In this document: positions 54,508-63,934 of the stretch, one piece after another
Layout of the letters: each line of letters begins with the position of its first letter
How positions within the stretch are numbered: the first letter of the stretch is position 1
Source of the DNA: Chitinophaga rupis
GTDB taxonomy: Bacteria > Bacteroidota > Bacteroidia > Chitinophagales > Chitinophagaceae
Assembly (NCBI RefSeq): GCF_900109685.1
Contig: NZ_FOBB01000006.1
Coordinates: forward strand, 62,001-126,000
Length of the DNA: 64,000 nucleotides
Direction: 5' to 3'
Made by a program: the position numbers and the translations under genes
Notes under the pieces: generated by a model
Told to the model about the DNA's origin: nothing
The model's database searches: none
What the model saw: only the letters and a program-made list of their open reading frames with translations

Positions 54508-55413
54508 ATGGGAGCAACTAAAGCATATGTGATAACCGGACCAACTTCCGGCATCGGCTTTGCAACTGCAATGGAACTAGCCAAACATGGGACGGTAATT
54601 CTCGTAGGCAGAAATCGTGATAAACTAAATCAGGTACAAAAAACTATCGCTGGCAACGGGCAAAAAGCAATATGTGTAGTGTGTGATATATCAGACATCA
54701 GAAGTGTGAGAAGTGCAGCACAGCAAATTGTTGCCCTACAACTTCCCATAGCGGGAGTACTCAACAATGCAGGTATTATGCTGGGAAAGGGCTCAAAAAG
54801 CGCACAGGGCTGGGATATGACCTACGCGACCAATCATCTTGGCGCTTTCGCATTTACCGAAGCACTCTCGCCTTACCTGCCCGATAGAGCAAACGTGATA
54901 TTCATCGCCTCTGCTATAGAAGATCCGGAGCGCAAACCAGCAAAGATTATGGGTATGCGGGGAGGCCGGTACATTTCTGCCGAGGCAAGTGCCCGGGGAG
55001 AGTGGAAAGAAGGCGGCTCAAAAATGGCCGGAATAGATGCTTACGCAACATCGAAGCAGTGTATCCTCGCCGCGGCGATGGCTTTGGCACGTGAAAACAA
55101 AAGACTGCATTTTAATGCCGTAGAGCCAGGGATCACCCGGGGCACCAATCTTGGCAGTGAAAGCACAAATTCGGTTGTACGCTTTATATTCGGTCACCTA
55201 ATGGCTATTATACCGCCCTTCTCTCACTACAGTAGCACTCCGGAAAAGTCTGCAAAGGTTATCGCAAAAATACTAATGGACGAAACAGGGCAGACAGGTA
55301 TATATTTTGATGAAAAAGGCTATCCAATGATAGGCTCGGAATTGTCGCGCGATCCCAAATTCCAGGACCGCGTTGTTGCAGAAACGAGAGCGCTGTTACA
55401 GAAAGTATTGTAA
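54508..55413 (+). CDS. SDR-family oxidoreductase
   Basis: 301-residue SDR of the longer, protochlorophyllide-reductase/retinol-dehydrogenase-like kind: GPTSGIGFATAMEL cofactor motif, LNNAGIMLG, YATNHLGAFAFTEAL and catalytic YATSK in DAYATSKQCI. Substrate unknown. It precedes the AraC-type regulator by 12 bp, forming a self-regulated pair. Confidence 0.92.
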   Translation: MGATKAYVITGPTSGIGFATAMELAKHGTVILVGRNRDKLNQVQKTIAGNGQKAICVVCDISDIRSVRSAAQQIVALQLPIAGVLNNAGIMLGKGSKSAQGWDMTYATNHLGAFAFTEALSPYLPDRANVIFIASAIEDPERKPAKIMGMRGGRYISAEASARGEWKEGGSKMAGIDAYATSKQCILAAAMALARENKRLHFNAVEPGITRGTNLGSESTNSVVRFIFGHLMAIIPPFSHYSSTPEKSAKVIAKILMDETGQTGIYFDEKGYPMIGSELSRDPKFQDRVVAETRALLQKVL

Positions 55414-55425
55414 TTTGAATTTGTT

Positions 55426-56229
55426 ATGACGAAGGCAACAGGAACAAATCCAACATATGTCATTGATGAAATTTCATCTCAACATTTTATTGACGAGCAT
55501 TATTTTATGTATGTTATAAAGGGAGTGGTGGTGCTTTATGATGGGAGTCAATACCAGGAATTGCGATCGGGGCAAAGCTGTATTGCCCGCAGAAACAGAT
55601 TAGGGCGCTACTATAAGACGAGGGAAGACGGTGAACTGGATAAAGTAATCCTCTCTCTCGATACATCCTTTCTGAAACAGTTTTATAATAAGCACAAAAT
55701 AGCAGTGACAAAATTTGAGTGTACTGAAACATGCATTCCGGTGAGTAAGAATGAATTACTTGATAACTATATCGGATCATTGCAGCGAATATATAGCCAT
55801 GGCAAGATAAGAGAGCCTTTTTCAAATGTAAAACGTGAGGAGCTGTTGCTGATCCTTCTGGAACAGCAACCGGAATTTGCCGGTTTGCTTTTCGATTTCG
55901 GTATCCCTGCAAAAATCAATCTGGAAGAATTCATGGTTCGAAATTATCCGTTCAATGTCAGCATAGAACGATTTGCATTTCTTACCGGCAGAAGCATATC
56001 TGCATTCAAACGGGACTTCAGGCAAATATTCAATGAAACACCAAGCCGCTGGCTGGTATTAAAGCGTCTCCAGGAAGCGTACTTCCTGATTGATCAGAAA
56101 GGACTGAAACCATCTGACATTTATCTTGATCTGGGTTTTGAGACGCTTTCTCATTTTTCTTTTGCATTCAAAAAACAATTTGGAATAACTCCCACAGCTC
56201 TATCCGGCAAAAAAACAAAAATGGAATAA
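55426..56229 (+). CDS. AraC-family transcriptional regulator
   Basis: 267-residue regulator with an N-terminal cupin-like sensing part (YVIKGVVVLYDGSQYQEL) and a C-terminal double helix-turn-helix (FAFLTGRSISAFKRDFRQIF, then LGFETLSHFSFAFKKQFGITP). Likely acts on the direct repeat upstream of the preceding SDR gene. Start ATG at 55426. Confidence 0.92.
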   Translation: MTKATGTNPTYVIDEISSQHFIDEHYFMYVIKGVVVLYDGSQYQELRSGQSCIARRNRLGRYYKTREDGELDKVILSLDTSFLKQFYNKHKIAVTKFECTETCIPVSKNELLDNYIGSLQRIYSHGKIREPFSNVKREELLLILLEQQPEFAGLLFDFGIPAKINLEEFMVRNYPFNVSIERFAFLTGRSISAFKRDFRQIFNETPSRWLVLKRLQEAYFLIDQKGLKPSDIYLDLGFETLSHFSFAFKKQFGITPTALSGKKTKME

Positions 56230-56340
56230 AAATTTGTACCCCCAATATATATAGGATCATCAATTACCTGTTTTCCAGGTACCTCAACTCCCCTTTGACA
56301 TCCCCTCTGAATTTGCTAACTTGAGACCACTATATTCTGA

Positions 56341-56357
56341 CCGGCCGCTCCGGCCGG
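56341..56357. promoter_or_regulatory. GC-rich palindrome CCGGCCG-CTC-CGGCCGG
   Basis: 7-bp arms, 3-nt loop, 25 bp before the histidine-kinase start and in otherwise AT-rich DNA. It would fold in the 5' leader and could limit ribosome access. Confidence 0.4.
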
Positions 56358-56382
56358 CCACACCACTCTCAAAAAGAAAACT

Positions 56383-58815
56383 ATGTCCAGGGCGGTTCTA
56401 ATTGGTCTGCTATCCGGTTTATTGTTATCTGTTGGAATCCCATCCCAATCAACGGCACAGCCGGAGGCTTCAGCGTATTCTTATTACCCGCCAGCTAAGG
56501 ATAAAGCATCATGGCAACGGCTGAATTTGTGGCTTAGCTCCACGTATCTCTATATTGCCAAGGAGGCACTGACCGACCAGGATAGTTGTTTGTTAATAGC
56601 CGGCCGTTATCTTGGTCTGAGCCGGTTTTCCATACTGGCAGAGGGATTTGGTGATGAAAAATTGCGTGAGCAATCAAAATGGATCGATCAGAGCGATCCA
56701 AACATAGCCATCCGCTCTCTTTCAAAAGCAAGCGGCAAAAAACATCTGCAATTATTGATGCTGCTTGGTGCTTACTATGCTTTTCAGCCCGCGGGTTATT
56801 CCCGGTATAAAGACAGCGTTGAATATTTTCTAAATAAAGCGATAAAAGAAAGTAAAACCCTGAAGGAAGAAAAGTGGGGACGTATAGCACTTTGCCTGCT
56901 GGGGAAAATATATCTGCAGGCATACGACAATAAAGGCGATTCGATCTATAATCAACTGATAGATCAATGCAGGAAAGCAGGCGATAAAGAAACAGAAACC
57001 AGGGCAATTGCCTATCGTGGCATATACACAGCTCCCAGACAAACTACGTTTCAAAGAAAACTGACCGATCTGCAACAGGCTGCAGACGGCTATCACAGCC
57101 TGGGCGACATTGAATCTGAGATCAATCTATTGATGGACCTGGGCTATGTTTTTATGGCCGCGGGACAGCTGCAAAGAGCCAATGATCTTTTTCTGAAAGC
57201 GCTTTCACTGGCAGCATCTATTCAATATCCATATACCCATTACATTACAGAGGCGCTTGCCAACATCACAATGTACCAGGGAAAATTCGGGGAACCACTA
57301 CGATATATACGTCAGGCAATTAAGGTTGCAGAAAGCTGCCGCGACAGCACCGCGTGGGCGCTTTTATATGGCCGGCTGGCAATATTATATGATGCCGAGG
57401 GCAGACGGAAGGAGGCGTTAGAGACGGCGCAAAAATCAATAAAGCGATTTATCATAGATCGTAACCCGGCCGTGTACAATGTCCTGCAACTTGTAATCCA
57501 GGCTATGAATGAAGAAGGCCATGGAAAAGAAGCGCTCGATCTTGTATTCAATATTTCAAAAAAGGTGAGCACACCGGTGGGCATATCAGATATGTTCTAT
57601 TATCAGGCAGCACTTTCTACATGTTATGAAGCCCTGAACATGTTAGATTCAGCCGAAGTGCATATCAAAAAGATGGATTCGCTTGAAACAGAGGCTGAAG
57701 TTATCCGGGGACCACTAAGAAGAGGGGCTGTCATCGAACATTATGCATCGCTTTCCTTTAATCGCGGACAATACCAGAAAGCAAAAGAATATCTTGAAGA
57801 ACATTTCAAAGTTCCTTCCTATGGCCACCGGGCCCTGATGAATGATCTGGCAGCATACCGTTTGCTGATTGCTACCGATTCGGCGCTTGGCAATAAAGAA
57901 GCAGTGATGTCCCACTATAAGGAATACATAAAATTGCTTGATTCCAATTTCAGAGTAACAAGCATAAGACAGGCAGAAGAGCTCCAGGTCGTGTACGAAA
58001 CACAGGAAAAAGAAACCCAGATCGCTGCATTGAACCAGGACGCAAAACAATCAAAACTTATAAGGAATTTAACCCTTTCAGGTATTGTTGCAGCAATGAT
58101 CATTGCAGGGTTATTATACCGCCAAACCCGTTTAAAACAAAAGAGCAATAAAATAATTACCTATAAAAACGAACAGCTGCAGGACCTGGTAGCGGATAAA
58201 GAGTGGTTATTGAAAGAGATCCATCACCGGGTTAAGAACAATCTTCAGATCATCATGAGCCTGCTCGATTCTCAATCCAGGTACATAGACAATGATACGG
58301 CCCTCACAGCCATCAATGACAGCCAGCGAAGAGTACAGGCTATATCGCTGATCCACCAAAAGCTGTATCAATCCGAAAATACGTCCTCGATCGATATGCC
58401 TCACTATATAGATGAACTGGTTAGCTACCTGCAGGACAGCTTTGATACCGGCAGCCGTACCGTAATTGAACAGGATATTGAACCATTGAAGCTGGACGTT
58501 GCGAAAGCCATTCCGCTGGGACTGATCATAAACGAAGGCATTGTAAATGCCATTAAATATGCATTCCCCAGGCAGCAGACTGGTATTGTACGGATTAGTC
58601 TGAAATATAGTGACGCTGACCATTTAGTGCTCAATATATCAGATAATGGTATAGGCCTGCCTTTGGATGGGAAGCTGTCAGAGCGGGGCTCGCTGGGGTT
58701 TAGCCTGATGCGTGGGCTTACCAGGCAGCTGGATGGAATTTTTAATATTGAAAGCAACAAAGGTCTGCATATATCAATCCGGTTTAGCGCTTTAAATAAC
58801 CAGTCGTATGACTAA
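56383..58815 (+). CDS. TPR-containing sensor histidine kinase (HisKA_2 type)
   Basis: 810-residue kinase. A signal peptide (ends about 24, STAQP) precedes about 530 residues of periplasmic TPR-like helices (FMAAGQLQRANDLFLKALSL). Next come one transmembrane helix (about 565-582, GIVAAMIIAGLLY), a coiled linker and a HisKA_2 phosphoacceptor region KEIHHRVKNNLQIIMSLL, with His615 the likely site. A HATPase with DNGIGLPL and a GSLGFSLMRGL lid is C-terminal. Its stop overlaps the start of the response regulator by 8 bp, so the two are a cognate pair. Confidence 0.92.
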   Translation: MSRAVLIGLLSGLLLSVGIPSQSTAQPEASAYSYYPPAKDKASWQRLNLWLSSTYLYIAKEALTDQDSCLLIAGRYLGLSRFSILAEGFGDEKLREQSKWIDQSDPNIAIRSLSKASGKKHLQLLMLLGAYYAFQPAGYSRYKDSVEYFLNKAIKESKTLKEEKWGRIALCLLGKIYLQAYDNKGDSIYNQLIDQCRKAGDKETETRAIAYRGIYTAPRQTTFQRKLTDLQQAADGYHSLGDIESEINLLMDLGYVFMAAGQLQRANDLFLKALSLAASIQYPYTHYITEALANITMYQGKFGEPLRYIRQAIKVAESCRDSTAWALLYGRLAILYDAEGRRKEALETAQKSIKRFIIDRNPAVYNVLQLVIQAMNEEGHGKEALDLVFNISKKVSTPVGISDMFYYQAALSTCYEALNMLDSAEVHIKKMDSLETEAEVIRGPLRRGAVIEHYASLSFNRGQYQKAKEYLEEHFKVPSYGHRALMNDLAAYRLLIATDSALGNKEAVMSHYKEYIKLLDSNFRVTSIRQAEELQVVYETQEKETQIAALNQDAKQSKLIRNLTLSGIVAAMIIAGLLYRQTRLKQKSNKIITYKNEQLQDLVADKEWLLKEIHHRVKNNLQIIMSLLDSQSRYIDNDTALTAINDSQRRVQAISLIHQKLYQSENTSSIDMPHYIDELVSYLQDSFDTGSRTVIEQDIEPLKLDVAKAIPLGLIINEGIVNAIKYAFPRQQTGIVRISLKYSDADHLVLNISDNGIGLPLDGKLSERGSLGFSLMRGLTRQLDGIFNIESNKGLHISIRFSALNNQSYD

Positions 58816-60784
58816 AAAAATACTTATTGTAGAAGATGAATTTATTGTAGCCAACAATCTGCAGATGATATTGGAGGAAGCCGGCTATACAATAAACGGT
58901 ATTGCTGCTTCGGCCCGGGAAGCGCAGGAGTATATTCAACAAAATAAACCCGACCTGGTACTGCTTGACATCAGGCTTAAGGGAAAACTATCCGGTATGG
59001 ATATCGCCCGGAAATTAAGAGCCGATCATATTCCTTTTATTTACCTATCTGCCAACGCGAACCAGACCATACTCGAAGAAGCAAAAACAACCGAGCCTTA
59101 TGGATTTCTGGTTAAGCCGGTCAGGGAGAAGGATCTGCTGGTTGCGCTGGAAATTGCCTGGTACCTGCATCAGCATAGCTATGAATCAAAATTGAGGCGC
59201 GAAGAACAGCTGCAGAAAAGCATAACGGAAATAAGCAATGAAGCGTTGGATGCCCGGCAATCACTGCTGAAAATTGCAGGAGTGATGCAATCGTACATAC
59301 CCTTTGATTTTATTGCATGCGGCATCAGGCCGATGGATGCAAAACAGTTCACGGATACAGGATATTTGCGCACCGGGTTCAATGAATATCAGTTTATTGG
59401 TGAAGAAGAACTGGTGGCCATCTCGGGTTTGAGCAAAGCCGCACTTTCCGGTATCATTGAAAACAGCGATAGCGACAGCCATGCCGGTATTTATAATCAC
59501 GGGACAACCAAAAATACAAACAACAATCTGCTGCAAAGAAAGCTAATGGATTGTTTGCGGATGGAATCCTATCTCGCATTCCCCGTGGCCCTCGGTTATG
59601 GATTGTCCGTACATTATTTCTTTTATAGCCGGCATGCTGATATCTACAACAAAGATCATATTAGCCTGTTAAACCGTCTGAAAATATGCCTGGAAGAGGT
59701 AGCAAATAAAACACTATATACCGAAACATCCTCCGTTACAGCCGCTCGTCAGCCGGCCGCTTTTAAAAGGAAGCAGGATGAGGTGGCAGACAAAAAAGCG
59801 TTCGAAGGTATTATCGGCAACCATCATTTACTGTTGTCGGCACTGGACCTGGCAGCGCAGGTTGCGCCCTATAATACTTCCGTTCTGATATTAGGCGAAA
59901 GCGGTACCGGGAAAGAAAGTGTGGCGCAAGCCATCCACTTACTTTCGCCCCGGAAAAAAGGTCCGTTTGTAAAGGTGAACTGTGCGGCTATTCCGGTAAC
60001 ATTGATAGAGTCAGAATTATTTGGGCATGAAAAAGGCGCTTTTACCGGCGCTATTGAAAAAAGAAAAGGAAAATTTGAGCTGGCTGACGGGGGAACTATC
60101 TTTTTAGATGAGATCGGAGAACTGCCATTTAGCATGCAGGCGAAATTATTACGTGTTTTGCAGGAACGGGAGATCGAATACGTAGGCGGCAGTTCGCCGG
60201 TAAAAGTAAATGTTCGCGTAGTAGCCGCCACCAATCGAAACCTGGAGAAGGAAGTGGCGGAACGGAATTTCCGGCTTGATCTATATTACCGGCTGAATGT
60301 GTTTCCCCTCACGCTGCCACCACTTCGTGAACGAAAAACCGATATCGAAGCCCTGGTATTATTCTTTGCACAAAAATTTTGTGACGCGTTGAACAAGCCA
60401 TTTAAAGGTATTACTGATTCGATGATGGAAAAAATGTATGCCTATCACTGGCCGGGAAATATCCGTGAACTCGAAAATATTATTGAGCAATCTGTTGTGC
60501 TGAACGATGGCAGATCTAAATTACAATTAATGAGGAGCTTTAGTACGGCCATTCCGGAACCGGCCGGTAAACCCGCTCTCAATACCTTTGAAGAAGTAAA
60601 ACATATTCAGCAGCAAACAGAAAGAGAATACATCACTTCCTTTCTGAAAAAAGCAAAAGGCCGTATACGCGGAGCCGGAGGTGCTGCGGAATTATTAAAC
60701 ATCAAACCCAGCACCCTCGAATCAAAAATGACGAAGCTGAATATTAAAAGACAGGATTTTACCGATCCATCTGAAAACTTATAG
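58808..60784 (+). CDS. sigma-54-dependent response regulator (REC-GAF-like-AAA-Fis)
   Basis: 658-residue enhancer-binding protein. The receiver (about 3-120) has acidic pocket VEDE, phospho-acceptor Asp54 in LVLLDIRLKG and Lys in FLVKPV. A GAF-like middle (about 150-300) follows. The AAA+ domain has Walker A GESGTGKES, the GAFTGA loop for sigma-54 contact and Walker B TIFLDEIGELP. A Fis-type helix-turn-helix (GAAELLNIKPSTLESKM) is C-terminal. A GAF between receiver and AAA+ is less common and suggests a second input. Its targets need -24/-12 promoters, which I could not place with confidence. Confidence 0.94.
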   Translation: MTKKILIVEDEFIVANNLQMILEEAGYTINGIAASAREAQEYIQQNKPDLVLLDIRLKGKLSGMDIARKLRADHIPFIYLSANANQTILEEAKTTEPYGFLVKPVREKDLLVALEIAWYLHQHSYESKLRREEQLQKSITEISNEALDARQSLLKIAGVMQSYIPFDFIACGIRPMDAKQFTDTGYLRTGFNEYQFIGEEELVAISGLSKAALSGIIENSDSDSHAGIYNHGTTKNTNNNLLQRKLMDCLRMESYLAFPVALGYGLSVHYFFYSRHADIYNKDHISLLNRLKICLEEVANKTLYTETSSVTAARQPAAFKRKQDEVADKKAFEGIIGNHHLLLSALDLAAQVAPYNTSVLILGESGTGKESVAQAIHLLSPRKKGPFVKVNCAAIPVTLIESELFGHEKGAFTGAIEKRKGKFELADGGTIFLDEIGELPFSMQAKLLRVLQEREIEYVGGSSPVKVNVRVVAATNRNLEKEVAERNFRLDLYYRLNVFPLTLPPLRERKTDIEALVLFFAQKFCDALNKPFKGITDSMMEKMYAYHWPGNIRELENIIEQSVVLNDGRSKLQLMRSFSTAIPEPAGKPALNTFEEVKHIQQQTEREYITSFLKKAKGRIRGAGGAAELLNIKPSTLESKMTKLNIKRQDFTDPSENL

Positions 60785-60801
60785 CCTTTATAGCAATATG
60801 C

Positions 60802-60848
60802 CCCGGAATTTTCGGGTTTTCTAAAGAAATACCCCGATATCTTCGGGG
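60802..60848. terminator. two successive hairpins after the response regulator
   Basis: First stem CCCG..CGGG (60802-60816) followed by TTTT; second stem CCCCGA/TCGGGG (60832-60848). Together they end the two-component operon. Confidence 0.6.
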
Positions 60849-60995
60849 GTGCATAACTTCAACTTCTTTCGCTTCACTTCCGCCTGCCGATGCGGGCAAC
60901 TTGATTTTCAAAGCATTACCAAATAGCTGCGTCTCCCTCTTCGCTGTTTCAATTGAATGGCATACAAATGGCCACAACGGATCCAAACCATTTGT

Positions 60996-61229
60996 ATGAC
61001 ACATCCAAATCAATGGGCAGCAACTACCCCCACCAATGCTGCAAAGGGATTCAAAATCCATTTAATTGTATTCCTCGTGGCCACTCCGGTTATCTGGCTG
61101 GTATGGTATTTAACCGATCGAACATATCCATGGCCGTTATGGTCTACTCCCGCATGGGCAATAGGCGTACTATTCCACTACCTCGGTGTGTTTGTTTTCA
61201 AAAAATCAGGTAACAGCCAAAAACTATAA
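60996..61229 (+). CDS. small two-helix membrane protein (2TM-type)
   Basis: 77 residues from the ATG at 60996 (THPNQWAATTP); an upstream in-frame ATG at 60957 adds 13 less plausible residues. Two hydrophobic helices (IHLIVFLVATPVIWLVWYL and AWAIGVLFHYLGVFVF) fit the 2TM-domain proteins common in Bacteroidota, where the domain also anchors LytTR or histidine-kinase proteins. It ends 2 bp before the cupin gene, so it heads this operon. Confidence 0.7.
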   Translation: MTHPNQWAATTPTNAAKGFKIHLIVFLVATPVIWLVWYLTDRTYPWPLWSTPAWAIGVLFHYLGVFVFKKSGNSQKL

Positions 61230-61231
61230 CT

Positions 61232-61807
61232 ATGGATCAGCAACAAAAAACATTCAGGCGCGTCGTAACAGGTCATGATACCGATGGGAAAGCTATTATT
61301 ATTTCCGATGCACCACCCGTTCACACCCAATTGGTCGGCGGCCCTGGAGGCCCTACCTTTTTCGAGATATGGCACACACTGGAAACGCCTGCTTTAATTC
61401 ATTCCCAATCCAGGGAGCCTGATGAAAACGGGTTGGTGTTACCGCCACCCAAAACAGGAACGAGGATGCGTGTTATTGAGTTCCCACCTGAAGGTGAAGA
61501 AATACGCAAGCTAACAGGAGCTGACGCTGCGGCTAAATTCAAAACGATGGGCGATGAAAAAGCTTCCACGTCTGCAGAAGGGGCGCCTCACCCCTTAATG
61601 CACCGGACACAAACCGTTGATTATGGGATCGTGCTGGAAGGCGAGATAACACTGGTCCTTGACCGTGCGGAAGCAACTATTCAGGCTGGCGATATCGTTA
61701 TTCAATGCGGAACAAACCATGCCTGGGCAAACCGTTCCGGTAAGATCTGCCGGATGGCTTTTATCCTGATTGACGGGCAGTTCACCGATGAAATTGCTCA
61801 ACACTGA
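61232..61807 (+). CDS. cupin-domain protein
   Basis: 191-residue single-cupin protein. The barrel is in the second half (HRTQTVDYGIVLEGEITLVL, then IQAGDIVIQCGTNHAWANRS) with conserved Gly, Glu and His positions for a metal. Probably a small-molecule dioxygenase-like or ligand-binding protein. Tightly spaced between the 2TM and carboxymuconolactone-decarboxylase-family genes. Confidence 0.88.
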   Translation: MDQQQKTFRRVVTGHDTDGKAIIISDAPPVHTQLVGGPGGPTFFEIWHTLETPALIHSQSREPDENGLVLPPPKTGTRMRVIEFPPEGEEIRKLTGADAAAKFKTMGDEKASTSAEGAPHPLMHRTQTVDYGIVLEGEITLVLDRAEATIQAGDIVIQCGTNHAWANRSGKICRMAFILIDGQFTDEIAQH

Positions 61808-61817
61808 AATCACAATT

Positions 61818-62387
61818 ATGCGTATTAAACCTTTACCGCCAGACACGCTTACTCCTGAAATCCGTTTCGTGCATGACGAAATTGCTGGTCTCATTGGCCG
61901 AAGTCAAAGCCAGGTAAACATGCTCGATCCGTCAGGAGCATTGCTGGGGCCTTTTGCGCCCATGCTTCATTATCCACAATTTGGCATACCCGCATTGAGC
62001 TTCCTGCGAACACTCGACACACAATCAACATTAGCAAAAACAGTTCGTGAAGTAGCCATACTTACAGTAGGAAGCGCCTTCGGAGCCCGCTTCGAATTAT
62101 ACGCACATGAGATCATGGCGGAAGCCTTCGGTCTTTCACCTGGTACTATTGCAACACTTGCAGCCGGTGGTCATCCGCATGGTTTAAACGAAGCAGAGAA
62201 CATTGCCCATGTCATTGCCTGTGCATTGGTCAGCGGTCATATTATTCCGGATTCCACTTATAAACAGGCAGTAGATCTGTTAGGGCAGGATGGCGTGGCA
62301 GAGCTCTTCTTTCTGATCGGTGGTTATTGCCTCATTGCAATGATCTTAAATGGATTTGACATGCCTGCGCCTGATAATAATGAGTAA
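61818..62387 (+). CDS. carboxymuconolactone-decarboxylase-family protein
   Basis: 189-residue all-helical protein from the Met at 61818, 10 bp after the cupin stop; the longer frame overlaps the cupin gene. The family core is TVREVAILTVGSAFGARFELYAHE. No AhpD-type CxxC is present, so a peroxidase role is unlikely. It fits the decarboxylase-like branch of unknown substrate found with cupins and hydrolases in aromatic-compound clusters. Confidence 0.88.
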   Translation: MRIKPLPPDTLTPEIRFVHDEIAGLIGRSQSQVNMLDPSGALLGPFAPMLHYPQFGIPALSFLRTLDTQSTLAKTVREVAILTVGSAFGARFELYAHEIMAEAFGLSPGTIATLAAGGHPHGLNEAENIAHVIACALVSGHIIPDSTYKQAVDLLGQDGVAELFFLIGGYCLIAMILNGFDMPAPDNNE

Positions 62388-62415
62388 ACCCATAAAAAAA
62401 TTAAGACAACCTAAC

Positions 62416-63897
62416 ATGAAAAAAACAGTTGTATCACTGCTTTCAACAGCAGCCGCCCTTTCAATAGCAGCCGCGTGCATCCACGATGAGAAAAATCCGG
62501 TTGCAGCTCCGCAAACTTATGTGCTCGTGCATGGAGCATGGCAGGCTCCTTATGTTTGGGATTCAGTTCAGGCTGATCTTTCTAAAAGCGGTAACAAAGT
62601 AATTGTAGTGGAGCTTCCGGGCCATGGCTCCGACACCACACCGCCGCATCAGCTTAGCCTTGATGTGTACAGGGATAAGGTGATCGATGCAATCTCAAAA
62701 GCAGACAGTAATGTAATCCTTGTTGGACATAGCATGGGTGGAATGGTGATCACACAGGTAGCGGAGAAGATCCCTTCAAAGATCAGGAAGCTGGTGTACA
62801 TCGGAGCTTTTCTTCCTTCATCGGGGCAAGCCTTAACCGATCTTTCGTTTTCGGATCCTGGCTCCAGACTGGGGCCTTTACTAATTCCTTCAGCCGATCA
62901 GTTAACACTCGATGTGAAACGGGACAGCCTGACCTATCTTTTTATAGATGATGGCTCTGAAACCGCCAAGCAGCAAGTACTTAAAAACTATCGCGCTGAA
63001 CCGGCCATTCCCTTTACCGGTAAGGTAACGCTGTCGCGGGAAAATTTCGGTGCAGTGGAGAAAGTGTACATCAAGACCCTCCAGGATAAAGTGATCTCAC
63101 CCGGGCTGCAGGACCGTATGATCGCCGGAGCAGGTATCAAAACGGTTTATTCTCTTAATACCAGCCATTCTCCGTTTTTGTCGCAGCCCCATGAGCTTTC
63201 CGGTCTGCTGCTCAAAATTGGGAAACAGCAGGAACCGGATCCATTGAATAAGGTTGTGGCACGGCTGATCCGTTATGATGTGCAACCGGAATTCCAGGCC
63301 ACATTCCGCCAGGCGGTAAGCGACTATGTGTTCCATTCCCTTCAGTCGGAAACGAACGTTTTATCGGAAGCATACCATGAGCAGGGAGATACTACCGTGT
63401 TGTGGCTTATTGAAAGATGGAGCAACAAAGACGAGCTGGACAAAGCCAGTAAAAGTTCAGGATTCAAAGCCATCGGATCTTTATCCCATAGCTCACTGAA
63501 ACAACCGGCTAAGATGATCTATGTGAAAGATCTTGCGCCATTGTCCAAACAGCAATGGCGCAGGGGTGCCCAAAAGGAGGATCAGCCGCTTACCATTATG
63601 CTGTTTGTGGATGCAAAACCCGGAACGGAAAATAATTTTAAAGAAGTCTATCACAATGCCATGCCGCAGTTCCGTGGCGAACCGGGAGTTATTAATTACC
63701 AGCTCTCGCAGCTGGAAGAAGACAATACCCAATTCGTTACGTATGAAAAATTCAGGAACGAAGATGCGTTTAAATATCACCTGAATTTTCCGCCCATACA
63801 ACCCGTGATCGATTACCTGCATACCAGCATCAAAAAACAACCTTTCGAAACGGGCCTTCACAGGTTAATCGAGTTTGCACCGGTTATCCGCCAATAA
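62416..63897 (+). CDS. exported alpha/beta hydrolase fused to two ABM-like domains
   Basis: 493 residues from the Met at 62416. A signal with a possible lipobox (AAAC, Cys21) precedes a serine hydrolase (about 34-280) with oxyanion motif LVHGAWQAPYVW, nucleophile Ser106 in GHSMGG and a likely catalytic His in SHSPF. Two antibiotic-biosynthesis-monooxygenase-like ferredoxin folds follow: about 288-385 (VVARLIRYDVQPEF, WLIERWSNKDELDK) and about 390-490 (IMLFVDAKPGTENNF, FVTYEKFRNEDAF). Joining an esterase-like and two monooxygenase-like domains in one exported chain is unusual. An earlier in-frame start at 62350 overlaps the preceding gene. Confidence 0.85.
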   Translation: MKKTVVSLLSTAAALSIAAACIHDEKNPVAAPQTYVLVHGAWQAPYVWDSVQADLSKSGNKVIVVELPGHGSDTTPPHQLSLDVYRDKVIDAISKADSNVILVGHSMGGMVITQVAEKIPSKIRKLVYIGAFLPSSGQALTDLSFSDPGSRLGPLLIPSADQLTLDVKRDSLTYLFIDDGSETAKQQVLKNYRAEPAIPFTGKVTLSRENFGAVEKVYIKTLQDKVISPGLQDRMIAGAGIKTVYSLNTSHSPFLSQPHELSGLLLKIGKQQEPDPLNKVVARLIRYDVQPEFQATFRQAVSDYVFHSLQSETNVLSEAYHEQGDTTVLWLIERWSNKDELDKASKSSGFKAIGSLSHSSLKQPAKMIYVKDLAPLSKQQWRRGAQKEDQPLTIMLFVDAKPGTENNFKEVYHNAMPQFRGEPGVINYQLSQLEEDNTQFVTYEKFRNEDAFKYHLNFPPIQPVIDYLHTSIKKQPFETGLHRLIEFAPVIRQ

Positions 63898-63934
63898 TTA
63901 AACTCCATTACATTAAAATCAAAACATTCAAAAA

